Positions 30,200 through 40,169 of a stretch of 64,000 nt of DNA are shown here, piece after piece. Location: NCBI RefSeq assembly GCF_024539675.1, contig NZ_JAHHIT010000050.1:17890-81889 (forward strand), read 5' to 3'. Both the position numbers and the translations under genes were made by a program. Positions within the stretch are counted from its first letter, which is position 1; each line of letters begins with the position of its first letter. The DNA is from Streptomyces hilarionis (GTDB taxonomy: Bacteria; Actinomycetota; Actinomycetes; Streptomycetales; Streptomycetaceae). The notes below the pieces were generated by a model. It saw nothing but the letters and a program-made list of their open reading frames with translations, was not told the origin of the DNA and made no database searches.

Positions 30200-31540
30200 T
30201 CAGACCGTCACCTTCTCCGGCCGGGCGGCCTCCCGGCGGTCGCGCTCGCCGAGTCGCTCCGTCGGGATCCCCGCCGTCTCCCGGGCCGACAGGGCCGCGA
30301 TCACGGGAGGCACGCACAGCGCCGCCGTGAAGAAGGCCACCGTGGACCAGTCGTCGCCGTCCGGGCCCGCGAGCCGTGCGGCGAAGGTGACCGCGAAGCC
30401 CGCCACCGCGAAGCCGATCTGCGTGCCGACGGCCATGCCGGACAGCCGGACGCGGGTGGAGAACATCTCCCCGTAGAAGGAGGGCCAGACCCCGTTCGCG
30501 GCGCTGTAGACGACTCCGAAGGCCAGGACGCCCAGGAGCATGATCAGCGGGTAGGAGCCGGTGGAGATCGCCCACAGGTAGGCGAACATCGCCACCGCGC
30601 TGCCGGCGGCGCCGATCAGGTACACCGGGCGGCGGCCGACGCGGTCGGAGAGAGCGGCCCACGCCGGGATGGCCGCCAGCGCGACCAGGTTGGCCGACGC
30701 CCCCACCCACAGCATGGAGGAGCGGCTCATCCCGACCGAGTCGCTGGTGGCGTAGGCCAGCGCCCACACCGTGAAGATGGTGCTGACCGACGCGACGAGC
30801 GCGCCCGCGATCACCCGCAGGACGTCCGCCCAGTGCTCCCGCAGCAGCACCGCCAGGGGCAGCCCGACGGCCTCGCCGGTCGCCTTCTGGGCCGTGAAGG
30901 CGGGGGTCTCCTCCAGGTTGCGGCGGATGACGTAGCCGGCGACGGCGACCGCGATGCTCAGCCAGAAGGGCACCCGCCAGCCCCAGGACAGCAGCTGTTC
31001 CTCGGGGAGGGCCGCGATCGGGATGAAGACGAGCGTGGCGAGGAGCTGGCCGCCCTGGGTGCCGCTGAGCGTGAAACTGCTGAAGAACGCGCGCCGGTCG
31101 GACGGCGCGTGTTCGAGGGTCATGGAGTTGGCGCTGGCCTGCTCGCCGGCCGCCGAGACGCCTTGCAGGACACGGCACAGGACGAGCAGCACGGGCGCGA
31201 GCGAGCCGACCTGGGCGCGGGTGGGCAGGCAGCCGATGAGGAACGTCGACAGGCCCATCAGGACCAGCGTGAAGACCATGACCTTCTTGCGGCCCGCGCG
31301 GTCGCCGAAGTGGCCCAGGAAGAGCGCGCCGACCGGACGGGCGGCGTAGGCGACGCCGAACGTGGCCAGGGAGAGCAGCGTGGCGGTGGCGGGGTCGGAC
31401 TCGTCGAAGAAGACCTTCGGGAAGATCAGTGCAGCCGCGCTGCCGTAGATGAAGAAGTCGTAGTACTCGAGGGCGCTGCCGATCCAGGCCGCCGTGGCGG
31501 CTTTCTTCGGCTGACCGGGGGGTGCGGCGGGGACGGACAC
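30200..31540 (-). CDS. MHS-family MFS symporter, probable shikimate/quinate uptake
   Basis: 446 residues, 12 membrane segments. The metabolite:H+ symporter branch is recognisable from WIGSALEYYDFFIYGSAA in TM1, GHFGDRAGRKKVMVFT in loop 2-3, and ALSDRVGRRPVY in the second half. E. coli ShiA belongs here. GTG at 31540 was chosen for AAGGAG 6 nt upstream, and the extra upstream codons are discarded. Its promoter region carries the same 26-bp operator-like element as the promoter of the shikimate dehydrogenase gene nearby. This ties it to the shikimate/quinate pathway better than sequence alone. Confidence 0.8.
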   Translation of the reverse strand: MSVPAAPPGQPKKAATAAWIGSALEYYDFFIYGSAAALIFPKVFFDESDPATATLLSLATFGVAYAARPVGALFLGHFGDRAGRKKVMVFTLVLMGLSTFLIGCLPTRAQVGSLAPVLLVLCRVLQGVSAAGEQASANSMTLEHAPSDRRAFFSSFTLSGTQGGQLLATLVFIPIAALPEEQLLSWGWRVPFWLSIAVAVAGYVIRRNLEETPAFTAQKATGEAVGLPLAVLLREHWADVLRVIAGALVASVSTIFTVWALAYATSDSVGMSRSSMLWVGASANLVALAAIPAWAALSDRVGRRPVYLIGAAGSAVAMFAYLWAISTGSYPLIMLLGVLAFGVVYSAANGVWPSFYGEMFSTRVRLSGMAVGTQIGFAVAGFAVTFAARLAGPDGDDWSTVAFFTAALCVPPVIAALSARETAGIPTERLGERDRREAARPEKVTV

Positions 31541-31863
31541 GGCGTGCTCCTTCGAGGGGGCTCCACGGTAGGCGGAGCGGGGCAAGGGGAGAAGGGCCGG
31601 TTCCCTGGGGTGCGGGGCGGCTGCGCCGGGTGCGTGCCCGGCTAATTAACCCACTGGGTAGTTAGTAGCGGATGGCTAGGGATGCTGCGCCGATGTTTCC
31701 GGGCTGTCAATAGGTCGCGCGGATCCCGGCGGCGGGAGCCGCGCCCGGCCGCGCCGGCCGCCCACAAGCCGGAGGGCGCCCCGGCCCCGGCCCCCCGCGG
31801 CTTCCGCCACGAGCCCGCGGGCGGCCGTGCCGCGGCCGTGCCCGACGGGTTCCGGGCCCCTGA
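31541..31863. other. Gap between MHS transporter and TetR genes
   Basis: This 323-bp stretch carries the leader and promoter of the leftward transporter gene: the operator-like element at 31642-31667 and a leftward TTGACA at 31710-31705 with only a weak -10 (CAGCAT) 17 bp on. The remainder up to the TetR stop is GC-rich with no convincing gene. Confidence 0.5.
31642..31667. promoter_or_regulatory. Operator-like element, copy 1 (transporter promoter)
   Basis: 26-bp element. In reverse complement it matches 20 of 26 positions of the element at 32643-32668, with shared blocks TACTAACT, CCAGT and ATTAG. The core contains the short palindrome ACCCACTGGGT. It lies about 100 bp upstream of the transporter start, in an AT-rich patch. 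It is probably the binding site of the local TetR regulator. Confidence 0.65.
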
Positions 31864-32535
31864 TCAGTCCGCCGTGCGTTCCGCCGTGAGGTAGGCGATC
31901 ACCATGTCGCCGAGCATGGCGCGGTAGTGCTCGCGCTGCGCGGGGTCGACCAGGTCGCGGCCGAACAGGGCGCCGAACGTGTGCCGGTTGGCCACCCGGA
32001 AGAAGCAGAACGAGCTGATCATCGCGTGCAGGTCCACGGCGTCCACCTCCGCCGTGAACAGGCCGGACTCCCGACCGGCGGCCAGGATGCGGCGGATCAC
32101 GTCGAGCGCGGGGGACCCGATCCGCCCGAGTTTCTCGGAGGCGGCGATGTGCTCGGCCTCGTGGATGTTCTCGATGCTCACCAGGCGGATGAAGTCGGGG
32201 TGTCGCTCGTGGTGGTCGAAGGTCAGCTCCGCCAGCCGGCGGATGGCCGCGACCGGGTCGAGGTGTTCGACGTCGAGCCGCTGCTCGGCCTCGCGGATCA
32301 CGCCGTAGGCCCGTTCCAGCACGGCGGTGAACAGCTGGTCCTTGCCGCCGAAGTAGTAGTAGATCATCCGCTTCGTGGTGCTCGTGCGGGCGGCGATGTC
32401 GTCCACCCGGGCCCCGGCGTAGCCGACCCGGGCGAACTCCGCGGTCGCCACGTCGAGGATCTCGGCCCGGGTCCGGGCGGCATCGCGGGTGCGCCCGTTG
32501 CCGTGGGGGCGTGCCGGTTCGTCGACGCTGGTCAT
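31864..32535 (-). CDS. TetR-family regulator of the shikimate/quinate module
   Basis: 223 residues. The HTH at about 22-68 (RAEILDVATAEFARVGYAG, then TSTTKRMIYYYFGGKDQL) is canonical. The ligand domain has FDHHERHPDFIRLV and SFCFFRVANRHTFGALF, which resemble the TetR_C domain of regulators of aromatic catabolism. It is transcribed divergently from the shikimate dehydrogenase gene. The intergenic region and the MHS transporter promoter share an operator-like element, so it probably represses both and itself until shikimate, quinate or protocatechuate is present (inference). Confidence 0.85.
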   Translation of the reverse strand: MTSVDEPARPHGNGRTRDAARTRAEILDVATAEFARVGYAGARVDDIAARTSTTKRMIYYYFGGKDQLFTAVLERAYGVIREAEQRLDVEHLDPVAAIRRLAELTFDHHERHPDFIRLVSIENIHEAEHIAASEKLGRIGSPALDVIRRILAAGRESGLFTAEVDAVDLHAMISSFCFFRVANRHTFGALFGRDLVDPAQREHYRAMLGDMVIAYLTAERTAD

Positions 32536-32642
32536 CGGGTTCCTTCGGGCGGCGTGGGTGCAGTGCCGAGATTCTAGAAGCCCGCCGGCCGTCCGCGGGG
32601 TGAGAGGGGCGGGGGCTTCCCCCGAACCCGGACTCGGTGTAT

Positions 32643-32668
32643 TACTAACTCACCAGTTCGTACATTAG
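32643..32668. promoter_or_regulatory. Operator-like element, copy 2 (shikimate dehydrogenase/TetR promoter)
   Basis: Same element as at 31642-31667 (20 of 26 positions): TACTAACT, then two variable bases, CCAGT, two variable, GT, two variable, ATTAG. It ends 7 bp before the ribosome-binding site of the dehydrogenase gene and includes a -10-like TACATT (32661-32666). A bound repressor would therefore block that promoter. Confidence 0.65.
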
Positions 32669-32689
32669 CCAGCCCAGAGGAGGTCCACC

Positions 32690-33586
32690 GTGGCCGTCGT
32701 CCCCCAGGACTCGTATCTCGTCGGGCTCATCGGTTCGGCCATCGGCCCCTCGCTCAGCCCGGCACTGCACGAGCGGGAGGCGGACCGCCAGGGGCTGCGC
32801 TGTCTGTACCGCCTCATCGACATCGACGCGCTCGGCGTCGGCCCGGAGGCGGTGGGCGACCTGGTGCGCGCCGCCCGCGACCTCGGCTTCGCCGGGCTCA
32901 ACATCACGCACCCGTGCAAACAGCTGGTCGTCGAGCACCTCGACGCGCTCTCCGCGCAGGCCGAGGCGCTCGGCGCGGTCAACACCGTGGTCTTCGAGGA
33001 CGGCCGGGCCGTCGGCCACAACACGGACGTCACCGGGTTCGCCGCGTCCTTCGCCCGCGGCCTGCCCGACGTCCCGCTGGAGCGGGTCGTGCAGGTGGGC
33101 GCGGGCGGCGCGGGCGCGGCCGTCGCCCACGCCATGCTCACGCTGGGCGCGGGACGGGTCACCGTCGTGGACGCGCTGCCCGGGCGGGCCGCGGAGCTCG
33201 CCGCCTCCCTCGACCGCGGTTTCGGGCCGGGCAGGGCCGCGGCCGCCGCCCCGGACCGGCTGGCCGCCCTGCTCGCGTCGGCGGACGGCGTGGTCCACGC
33301 CACCCCCACCGGGATGGCCGCCCACCCCGGCCTGCCCTTCCCCGGCGAGCTGCTGCGCCCCTCCCTGTGGGTCGCCGAGGTCGTGTACCGCCCCCTGGAG
33401 ACCGAACTGGTGCGCACCGCCCGCGCGAGGGGCTGCGCCACCGTGGACGGCGGGGGCATGGCCGTCTTCCAGGCCGCGGACGCCTTCCGGCTGTTCACCG
33501 GACGCGAGCCGGACAGCGCCCGCATGCTGGCCGACTTCGCGCGGATGGCCCGTGGCACGGAGCATCCGGCGGGCCACGCCGGATGA
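32690..33586 (+). CDS. Shikimate (quinate/shikimate) dehydrogenase
   Basis: 298 residues of the AroE superfamily. The substrate site is GSAIGPSLSPALHE; the catalytic Lys lies in NITHPCKQ and the catalytic Asp in HNTDVTGF. The Rossmann motif is GAGGAGAAVAHAML, followed by acidic VVDALPGRAAEL instead of the Arg-rich NADP loop, which predicts NAD+ and hence a catabolic direction, as in the Corynebacterium quinate/shikimate dehydrogenase. It converts shikimate to 3-dehydroshikimate (and perhaps quinate to dehydroquinate). GTG has AGAGGAGG upstream. A dehydroshikimate dehydratase follows 106 bp downstream. Confidence 0.85.
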   Translation: MAVVPQDSYLVGLIGSAIGPSLSPALHEREADRQGLRCLYRLIDIDALGVGPEAVGDLVRAARDLGFAGLNITHPCKQLVVEHLDALSAQAEALGAVNTVVFEDGRAVGHNTDVTGFAASFARGLPDVPLERVVQVGAGGAGAAVAHAMLTLGAGRVTVVDALPGRAAELAASLDRGFGPGRAAAAAPDRLAALLASADGVVHATPTGMAAHPGLPFPGELLRPSLWVAEVVYRPLETELVRTARARGCATVDGGGMAVFQAADAFRLFTGREPDSARMLADFARMARGTEHPAGHAG

Positions 33587-33692
33587 GCGGCGCGGGCCGG
33601 CCGCGGCCGGCCGCGGACCGCTCGCGCCGCCGCAGGACGCCACGCCCCGCGCCCCGCACGGGACGCGGCACCGCCCCCGAAGGAGCTCGACC

Positions 33693-35534
33693 GTGCGAAC
33701 GTCCATCGCCACCGTCTCACTGAGCGGAACCCTCACCGAGAAGCTCACCGCCGCCGCCCGGGCCGGGTTCGACGGCGTCGAGATCTTCGAGAACGACCTC
33801 CTGGCCGGCCCCCTCGCGCCGGACGAGATCCGCGCCCGCTGCGCCGACCTCGGTCTCACCGTCGACCTCTACCAGCCCGTGCGCGACGTCGAGGCCGTCC
33901 CGGCCGACGAGTTCGCCCGCAACCTGCGCCGCGCCCGGCACAAGTTCCAGCTGATGGAGAGACTCGGCGCGGACACCGTCCTGGTCTGCTCCAGCGTCTC
34001 CCCGCTCGCCCGCGACGACGACGCGCTCGCCGCCGCACAGCTGAGCGAACTGGCCGACCTGGCACAGGACTTCGGCATCCGCGTCGCCTACGAGGCGCTC
34101 GCCTGGGGACGGCACGTCAGCACCTGGGACCACGCCTGGCGCATCGTCGAGACCGCCGCGCACCCCGCGCTCGGCACCTGCCTGGACAGCTTCCACATCC
34201 TGTCCCGCAGCTCCGGTCCGAAAGACCTCGACGCCATCGAGGACATCCCCGGCGAGAAGATCTTCTTCCTCCAGCTGGCCGACGCCCCGCTGCTCGGCAT
34301 GGACGTGTTGCAGTGGAGCCGTCACCACCGCTGCTTCCCCGGCCAGGGCGGGTTCGACGTGGCCGGACTGGTCGCACGCGTCCTGCGCGCCGGGTACGAC
34401 GGCCCGCTCTCCCTGGAGGTCTTCAACGACGTCTTCCGGCAGGCCGAGGCCGGCCCGACCGCCGTGGACGCCCGCCGCTCCCTGCTGCTCCTCCAGGAGG
34501 AGCTCGGCGTCGAGGTCCTGCCCGCGCCGGCGCCCCCGTCCGCGGTGGCCTTCGCGGAACTGGTCACCCAGGACGCCGACCCGGTCGCCGCCCTGCTCGG
34601 CGGCCTCGGCTTCACCCGCACCGCCCGCCACCGGGGCAAGCCGGTCGACCTGTGGGAGCAGGGCGAGGCCCGGATCCTGGTCAACACCGGCGGGGCCGCC
34701 CTCGCGCGCTCCCGGCACCGCTCGCGTGGCAAAAGCCCCGCGGACGGCACCGCCGTCGCCGCGATCGGCCTGGAGAGCGCGGACCCGGCCGCCGCCGCCC
34801 GCCGCGCGGAGGCCCTGCTCGCCCCGGTCCTGCCGCGCCGCCGCGCCGAAGGGGACGCCCCGCTCGACGCCGTCGCCGCCCCCGACGGCACCGAACTCTT
34901 CCTGTGCGCGACGCGGCGGCCCGGACTGCCCGACTGGCGCGCCGACTTCGAGGACGTGCCGCACGCGCCCGCCGCGGCCGACGACGTCCGCATCGATCAC
35001 GTCGCCCTGACCCAGCCCTGGCACCGCTTCGACGAGGCCGTCCTGTTCCACCGAGGCGTCCTCGGCCTCGACGCCGAGGAGAGCGTCGACGTGGCCGATC
35101 CCTACGGGCTGCTGCGCAGCCGCGCCGTCACCGACGCCGGCGGCGGCGTCCGGTTCCCGCTCACCGTCGCCGCGGCCCCCGGCGACGACACCGCGCACGC
35201 CCGGCACATAGCCCTGGGCACCGGCGACGTGGTCGCCGCCGCCCGTCGTCTCGTCGAGGCCGGCTGCCGGCCGCTGCCGATCCCCGTGAACTACTACGAC
35301 GACCTGGCCGCCCGCTTCGAGTTCGCCGACGGCGAGCTGGAGACCTACCGCGACCTCGGCATCCTCTACGACCGGGACGCGCACGGCGTCTTCCGGCACT
35401 GCTACACGCGCACCGTGGGCCGCGTGTTCTTCGAACTGGTCCAGCGCGACGGCGGATACCGCGGCTACGGCGCCGCCAACGCGCCGGTGCGGCTGGCGGC
35501 CCAGCACGCCGTGCACCGGCTCACTGGCGGGTGA
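33693..35534 (+). CDS. quiC: 3-dehydroshikimate dehydratase fused to an HPPD-like domain
   Basis: 613 residues in two parts. Residues 1-275 are a TIM-barrel of the xylose-isomerase/AP-endonuclease-2 type with metal ligands in AYEALAWGRHVSTWDHAW, LDSFHILSR and SLEVFND. Residues 285-610 are two vicinal-oxygen-chelate modules like 4-hydroxyphenylpyruvate dioxygenase (DHVALTQPWHRFDEAVLF; VGRVFFELVQRDGGY). This two-domain layout is that of QuiC-type dehydratases, which turn 3-dehydroshikimate into protocatechuate. GTG at 33693 has AAGGAG 8 nt upstream. With the upstream dehydrogenase and the co-regulated transporter it forms a shikimate/quinate-to-protocatechuate route. Its end overlaps the convergent membrane-protein gene by 14 bp. 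Confidence 0.85.
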   Translation: MRTSIATVSLSGTLTEKLTAAARAGFDGVEIFENDLLAGPLAPDEIRARCADLGLTVDLYQPVRDVEAVPADEFARNLRRARHKFQLMERLGADTVLVCSSVSPLARDDDALAAAQLSELADLAQDFGIRVAYEALAWGRHVSTWDHAWRIVETAAHPALGTCLDSFHILSRSSGPKDLDAIEDIPGEKIFFLQLADAPLLGMDVLQWSRHHRCFPGQGGFDVAGLVARVLRAGYDGPLSLEVFNDVFRQAEAGPTAVDARRSLLLLQEELGVEVLPAPAPPSAVAFAELVTQDADPVAALLGGLGFTRTARHRGKPVDLWEQGEARILVNTGGAALARSRHRSRGKSPADGTAVAAIGLESADPAAAARRAEALLAPVLPRRRAEGDAPLDAVAAPDGTELFLCATRRPGLPDWRADFEDVPHAPAAADDVRIDHVALTQPWHRFDEAVLFHRGVLGLDAEESVDVADPYGLLRSRAVTDAGGGVRFPLTVAAAPGDDTAHARHIALGTGDVVAAARRLVEAGCRPLPIPVNYYDDLAARFEFADGELETYRDLGILYDRDAHGVFRHCYTRTVGRVFFELVQRDGGYRGYGAANAPVRLAAQHAVHRLTGG

Positions 35535-36978
35535 CGGTCCGGGTCACGCCGGCGACGACCGTCGAGGCCAGGACCCAGCCGGTGACGATCAGGACGTACG
35601 AGAGGGCCTGGTACCAGCCGGCCGGCGCGAACGCGCTCTCCTGGCCGAATGAGATCACCGGCAGCAGGAGGTCGAGGGTGTAGAAGACCGGGCTGAACGG
35701 AGGCGCCTCGCCCGCCTTCAGCGGCGGCGGGTGGTGCCCGGCGTACACGACCGAGCCCACGGCCAGCAGGGACAGCAGCCAGCCGGCCGCGCGCAGCGGG
35801 CGGAACCCGTAGCCCACGGCCGCGTCCTGGAGGTGGCCCCACACCCGCCCGTACCAGGGGAGCGTGTCCCGGTGGCGGCGCTGCTTGGCGAGCTGGACCC
35901 GTCGGGCGGCCCGGTCGTCGCCGGTGGTGCGGTACGCGGCGGTGAGCTGTTCGTAGGCGTGCGCGTCGAAGGCGCCGTCGTCGCGCTCCAGCATCGGCAG
36001 CCGCCGCTCGGGGGGCTCGTGCGGGGTGAGGAAGGTGTACCGGAGATCCAGCAGCCGCACCTGGCCGGGCAGCTTCTCCGGCGCCAGGAGGAGCTGGCCG
36101 ACCTCGGCGCGCCGCAGATTGAGCCGGCCCACGATCGGCGGCCCCTCGCGCAGCCAGAGCTCGCCCATGACGCAGCTGCTCACCCGCAGCGCGGTGCCGC
36201 CCGGGTTGGACAGGGAGGTGTGCAGCAGGTCCACCCGGCCGGGGACCCGCGAGCCGCGCAGGTCGATGCGGCCGTCGGCGCGCATCCGCCGGGCCAGCAC
36301 GTTGGCGCCGACCTCGAGGGCCTCCGCCCGCAGGACGAAACCGCCGGGATTGCTCAGCTCGGCGTCCTCCAGATCGATCGAGCCGGCCACGGTGGCGCCG
36401 TCGAGCCGTATCGGCCCGCGCGTGCGCAGTCCTCGCGCGCACAGGTCGTCGTCGACGGAGAGCTGGTGGAGCGCGAGCACCGGCTGTGCGGGGTCCTCGG
36501 CGGTGATCTCGGCCCCGTCCACGAAGAGCGCACCGGAGATCTGCGCCCCGCCGAGCTGCACGGGGCCGTCGATGCGGCAGCGCGTCAGCCGCAGACTGCC
36601 GTCGATCCGGCTGCGTGCCGCCGCCAGACCGGGCAGCACGCAGTCGCGCAGGTTCACGTAGTTCAGCTGGGCGCCGGCCAGGCGCGGCGTGGCGTCGAAG
36701 CGGCAGTGGTTGAGGCGTACGACGCTGTCCACGACCGCGTACCGCAGGTCCAACTGCCCGGTGATCCGCACGCCCAAGACCTTGAGCGCCGCCACCTCGC
36801 CGGGTTCGCGCGGGCCGTTGAGGAGCAGTGCGCGCAACACGACCGCGCGCACGGCCGGTTCGGGCCCGCGGTCGGGTCCCGGCGCGCCCGGGGCGCCTTC
36901 GCGGAAGTCCGCGGTCGCTCCCGTGGCGAAGGCCCGCCAGACTCGCTGTTCGGCCGGTGTCAGATCGTCGATCTCCAT
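35521..36978 (-). CDS. Membrane protein with a pentapeptide-like cytoplasmic domain
   Basis: 485 residues. Residues 1-55 have the motif LTPAEQRVWRAFATG. Residues 60-300 are repeating hydrophobic/polar strands (RIDGSLRLTRCRIDGPVQLG, then LRGSRVPGRVDLLHTSL) like a right-handed beta-solenoid or pentapeptide-type coil. Residues 300-385 form a linker rich in Arg/Leu. Two membrane segments lie near 405-425 and 455-480. Streptomycete homologues are often labelled membrane-associated oxidoreductase, but I see no cofactor motif. The ATG at 36978 was chosen; a start at 37041 would overlap the phosphatase gene. It lies 44 bp downstream of the pentose phosphate operon on the same strand and may be its last gene. 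Confidence 0.7.
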   Translation of the reverse strand: MEIDDLTPAEQRVWRAFATGATADFREGAPGAPGPDRGPEPAVRAVVLRALLLNGPREPGEVAALKVLGVRITGQLDLRYAVVDSVVRLNHCRFDATPRLAGAQLNYVNLRDCVLPGLAAARSRIDGSLRLTRCRIDGPVQLGGAQISGALFVDGAEITAEDPAQPVLALHQLSVDDDLCARGLRTRGPIRLDGATVAGSIDLEDAELSNPGGFVLRAEALEVGANVLARRMRADGRIDLRGSRVPGRVDLLHTSLSNPGGTALRVSSCVMGELWLREGPPIVGRLNLRRAEVGQLLLAPEKLPGQVRLLDLRYTFLTPHEPPERRLPMLERDDGAFDAHAYEQLTAAYRTTGDDRAARRVQLAKQRRHRDTLPWYGRVWGHLQDAAVGYGFRPLRAAGWLLSLLAVGSVVYAGHHPPPLKAGEAPPFSPVFYTLDLLLPVISFGQESAFAPAGWYQALSYVLIVTGWVLASTVVAGVTRTVTRQ

Positions 36979-37022
36979 CAGCCGCGACTCTGGCGGGCCT
37001 GTCCGAACGGTGTCAACACCCT

Positions 37023-37610
37023 TCAGGCCCGGATGTTCCACCCGGCGATCACGGGCCGCTCGTGCTCCGTCGACAGCCGGCTCACCGTGCCCGTGGCCAG
37101 CTGGAACAACCGGCCCTCGGCGGGCGGCAGTCCGAGGCGACGGGCCGTCAGCACCCGCAGGAAGTGCGAGTGGGCGACGAGGACGACGTCACCGTCGTCG
37201 AGCGCCGGGGCCACGCGGGCCAGCACCCGGTCGGCGCGCCGGCCGATCTGCTCGGGCGACTCGCCGGGACGGCCCTGCGGGCCCGGCGGCACGCCGTGGG
37301 TCCACAGGTCCCAGTCGGGGCGGTCGCGGTGGATGTCGACGGTGGTGACGCCCTCGTAGGCGCCGTAGTCCCACTCGTGCAGGTCGGGTTCGACGCGCAC
37401 GCCGGCGACGCCGGCGAGGTCGGCGGTGCGTATCGCCCGTTGCAGCGGGCTGGTCAGGGCGAGTGCGAAGGTCCGGCCCGAGAGGAGCGCGGCGAGGGAC
37501 TTGGCCTGTTCCTCGCCGTGTGCGGTCAGGGGCAGGTCGGTGAAGCTCGTGTGCTGTCCCGACCTGCTCCATTCCGTCTCCCCGTGGCGGACCAGCAGAA
37601 GATCCCCCAC
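37023..37610 (-). CDS. Histidine phosphatase (phosphoglycerate-mutase family)
   Basis: 195 residues. The phosphoenzyme motif LVRHGETEW is at 6-14, the second catalytic His is in VAHSHFLRVL, and the acid/base Glu region is HEWDYGAYEG. It is a broad phosphomonoesterase of the cofactor-dependent mutase superfamily; sugar phosphates are likely substrates. It starts 9 bp after the 6-phosphogluconate dehydrogenase gene in the pentose phosphate operon, so a housekeeping role on pathway sugar phosphates is plausible (inference). Confidence 0.85.
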   Translation of the reverse strand: MGDLLLVRHGETEWSRSGQHTSFTDLPLTAHGEEQAKSLAALLSGRTFALALTSPLQRAIRTADLAGVAGVRVEPDLHEWDYGAYEGVTTVDIHRDRPDWDLWTHGVPPGPQGRPGESPEQIGRRADRVLARVAPALDDGDVVLVAHSHFLRVLTARRLGLPPAEGRLFQLATGTVSRLSTEHERPVIAGWNIRA

Positions 37611-37619
37611 GGCCCGCGC

Positions 37620-38510
<891 letters not shown>

Positions 38511-38519
38511 GTCAGTTCA

Positions 38520-40169
38520 CTACTTCCTGAGTTCGCGGTAGGCGGCGACGAGAGCGGAGGTGGAGGGATCGAGGCCGGGCACCTCGGCGCCCTCGGTGAG
38601 CGCGGGCTCGACGCGCTTGGCGAGGACCTTGCCGAGCTCCACGCCCCACTGGTCGAAGGAGTCGATGTTCCACACCGCGCCCTGGACGAACACCTTGTGC
38701 TCGTAGAGGGCGATGAGCTGGCCGAGGACCGACGGGGTCAGTTCGCGGGCCAGGATCGTGGTGGTGGGGTGGTTGCCCAGGAAGGTGCGGTGCGGCACCT
38801 GTTCCTCGGCCACGCCCTCCGCGCGCACCTCGTCGGCGGTCTTGCCGAAGGCGAGCGCCTGGCCCTGCGCGAACAGGTTGGCCATCAGCAGGTCGTGCTG
38901 GGCGGCCAGTTCCCCGCCGAGTTCGGCCGCCGGGCGCGCGAACCCGATCAGGTCGGCCGGGATCAGCCGGGTGCCCTGGTGGATCAACTGGTAGTAGGCG
39001 TGCTGACCGTTGGTGCCGGGCGTGCCCCACACCACCGGACCGGTCGACCACTGGACCCGGTCGCCGTCGCGGTCCACCGACTTGCCGTTGGACTCCATGT
39101 CCAACTGCTGAAGGTAGGCGGTGAACTTGGACAGGTAGTGGCTGTACGGCAGCACCGCGTGCGTCTCGGCGCCGAGGAAGTTGCTGTACCAGATGCCCAG
39201 CAGGCCCAGGATCAGCGGGGCGTTGTCCTCGGCCGGAGCGGTGCGGAAGTGCTCGTCGACGACGCGGAACCCGTCGAGCAGTTCCCGGAAGCGGTCCGGG
39301 CCGATGGCGATCATCAGGGAGAGGCCGATGGCCGAGTCGAAGGAGTAGCGGCCGCCGACCCAGTCCCAGAACCCGAACATGTTGTCCGGGTCGATGCCGA
39401 ACTCCTCCACCTTGCCGGCGTTCGTGGACAGCGCCACGAAGTGCCGGGCGACCGCCTTCGTCTCGCCGCCGAGGCCGGCCAGCAGCCAGGAGCGCGCGGA
39501 GGTCGCGTTGGTGATGGTCTCGATCGTGGTGAAGGTCTTGGACGCGACGATGAACAGCGTCTCCGCGGGGTCCAGGTCGCGCAGGGCCTCGTGCAGGTCG
39601 GCGCCGTCCACGTTCGACACGAAGCGCAGTGTCAGCTCGCGCGTCGCGAAGGTGCGCAGGGCCTCGTACGCCATGGCCGGGCCGAGGTCGGAGCCGCCGA
39701 TGCCGATGTTGACGACATTGCGGATGCGCCTGCCGGTGTGGCCGGTCCACTCGCCGGAGCGGACCCGCTCCGCGAAGTCGCTCATCCGGTCCAGCACCGC
39801 GTGCACCTCGGGCACCACGTTCTCGCCGTCGACCTCGATCACGGCGTCGCGCGGGGCGCGCAGGGCGGTGTGCAGCACGGCCCGGTCCTCGGTGACGTTG
39901 ATCTTCTCGCCGCGGAACATGGCGTCGCGCTGCCCGGCCACGTCCGTGGCGGCGGCGAGCTCGCGCAGCAGGGCGAGGGTCTCGTCGGTGATCAGGTGCT
40001 TGGAGTAGTCGATGCGCAGGTCGCCGACGCGCACGACGTACCGCTCGGCGCGCGCGGGGTCGTCGGCGAACAGCTCGCGCAGCCGCGGGCGTTGCAGGGG
40101 CGGGGTGCTGCGGTGCTCTTCCAGGGCCGCCCACTCGGGCCGGTGGGTGAGCTTGGGGGTGTCAGACAT
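38520..40169 (-). CDS. pgi: Glucose-6-phosphate isomerase
   Basis: 549 residues, the full length of the PGI family. Signatures: [60 protein letters not shown] with the catalytic His, and the C-terminal Lys region [10 protein letters not shown]. It interconverts glucose 6-phosphate and fructose 6-phosphate, linking glycolysis with the pentose phosphate route. The ATG overlaps opcA by 8 bp. Placement of pgi inside a zwf-gnd operon allows recycling of fructose 6-phosphate into the oxidative branch for more NADPH. Confidence 0.95.
   Translation of the reverse strand: MSDTPKLTHRPEWAALEEHRSTPPLQRPRLRELFADDPARAERYVVRVGDLRIDYSKHLITDETLALLRELAAATDVAGQRDAMFRGEKINVTEDRAVLHTALRAPRDAVIEVDGENVVPEVHAVLDRMSDFAERVRSGEWTGHTGRRIRNVVNIGIGGSDLGPAMAYEALRTFATRELTLRFVSNVDGADLHEALRDLDPAETLFIVASKTFTTIETITNATSARSWLLAGLGGETKAVARHFVALSTNAGKVEEFGIDPDNMFGFWDWVGGRYSFDSAIGLSLMIAIGPDRFRELLDGFRVVDEHFRTAPAEDNAPLILGLLGIWYSNFLGAETHAVLPYSHYLSKFTAYLQQLDMESNGKSVDRDGDRVQWSTGPVVWGTPGTNGQHAYYQLIHQGTRLIPADLIGFARPAAELGGELAAQHDLLMANLFAQGQALAFGKTADEVRAEGVAEEQVPHRTFLGNHPTTTILARELTPSVLGQLIALYEHKVFVQGAVWNIDSFDQWGVELGKVLAKRVEPALTEGAEVPGLDPSTSALVAAYRELRK

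Noticed and set aside
31682..31894. 70-codon frame between the MHS and TetR genes
   Set aside because: Low-complexity Pro/Ala/Arg sequence, overlaps the TetR gene and has no ribosome-binding site.
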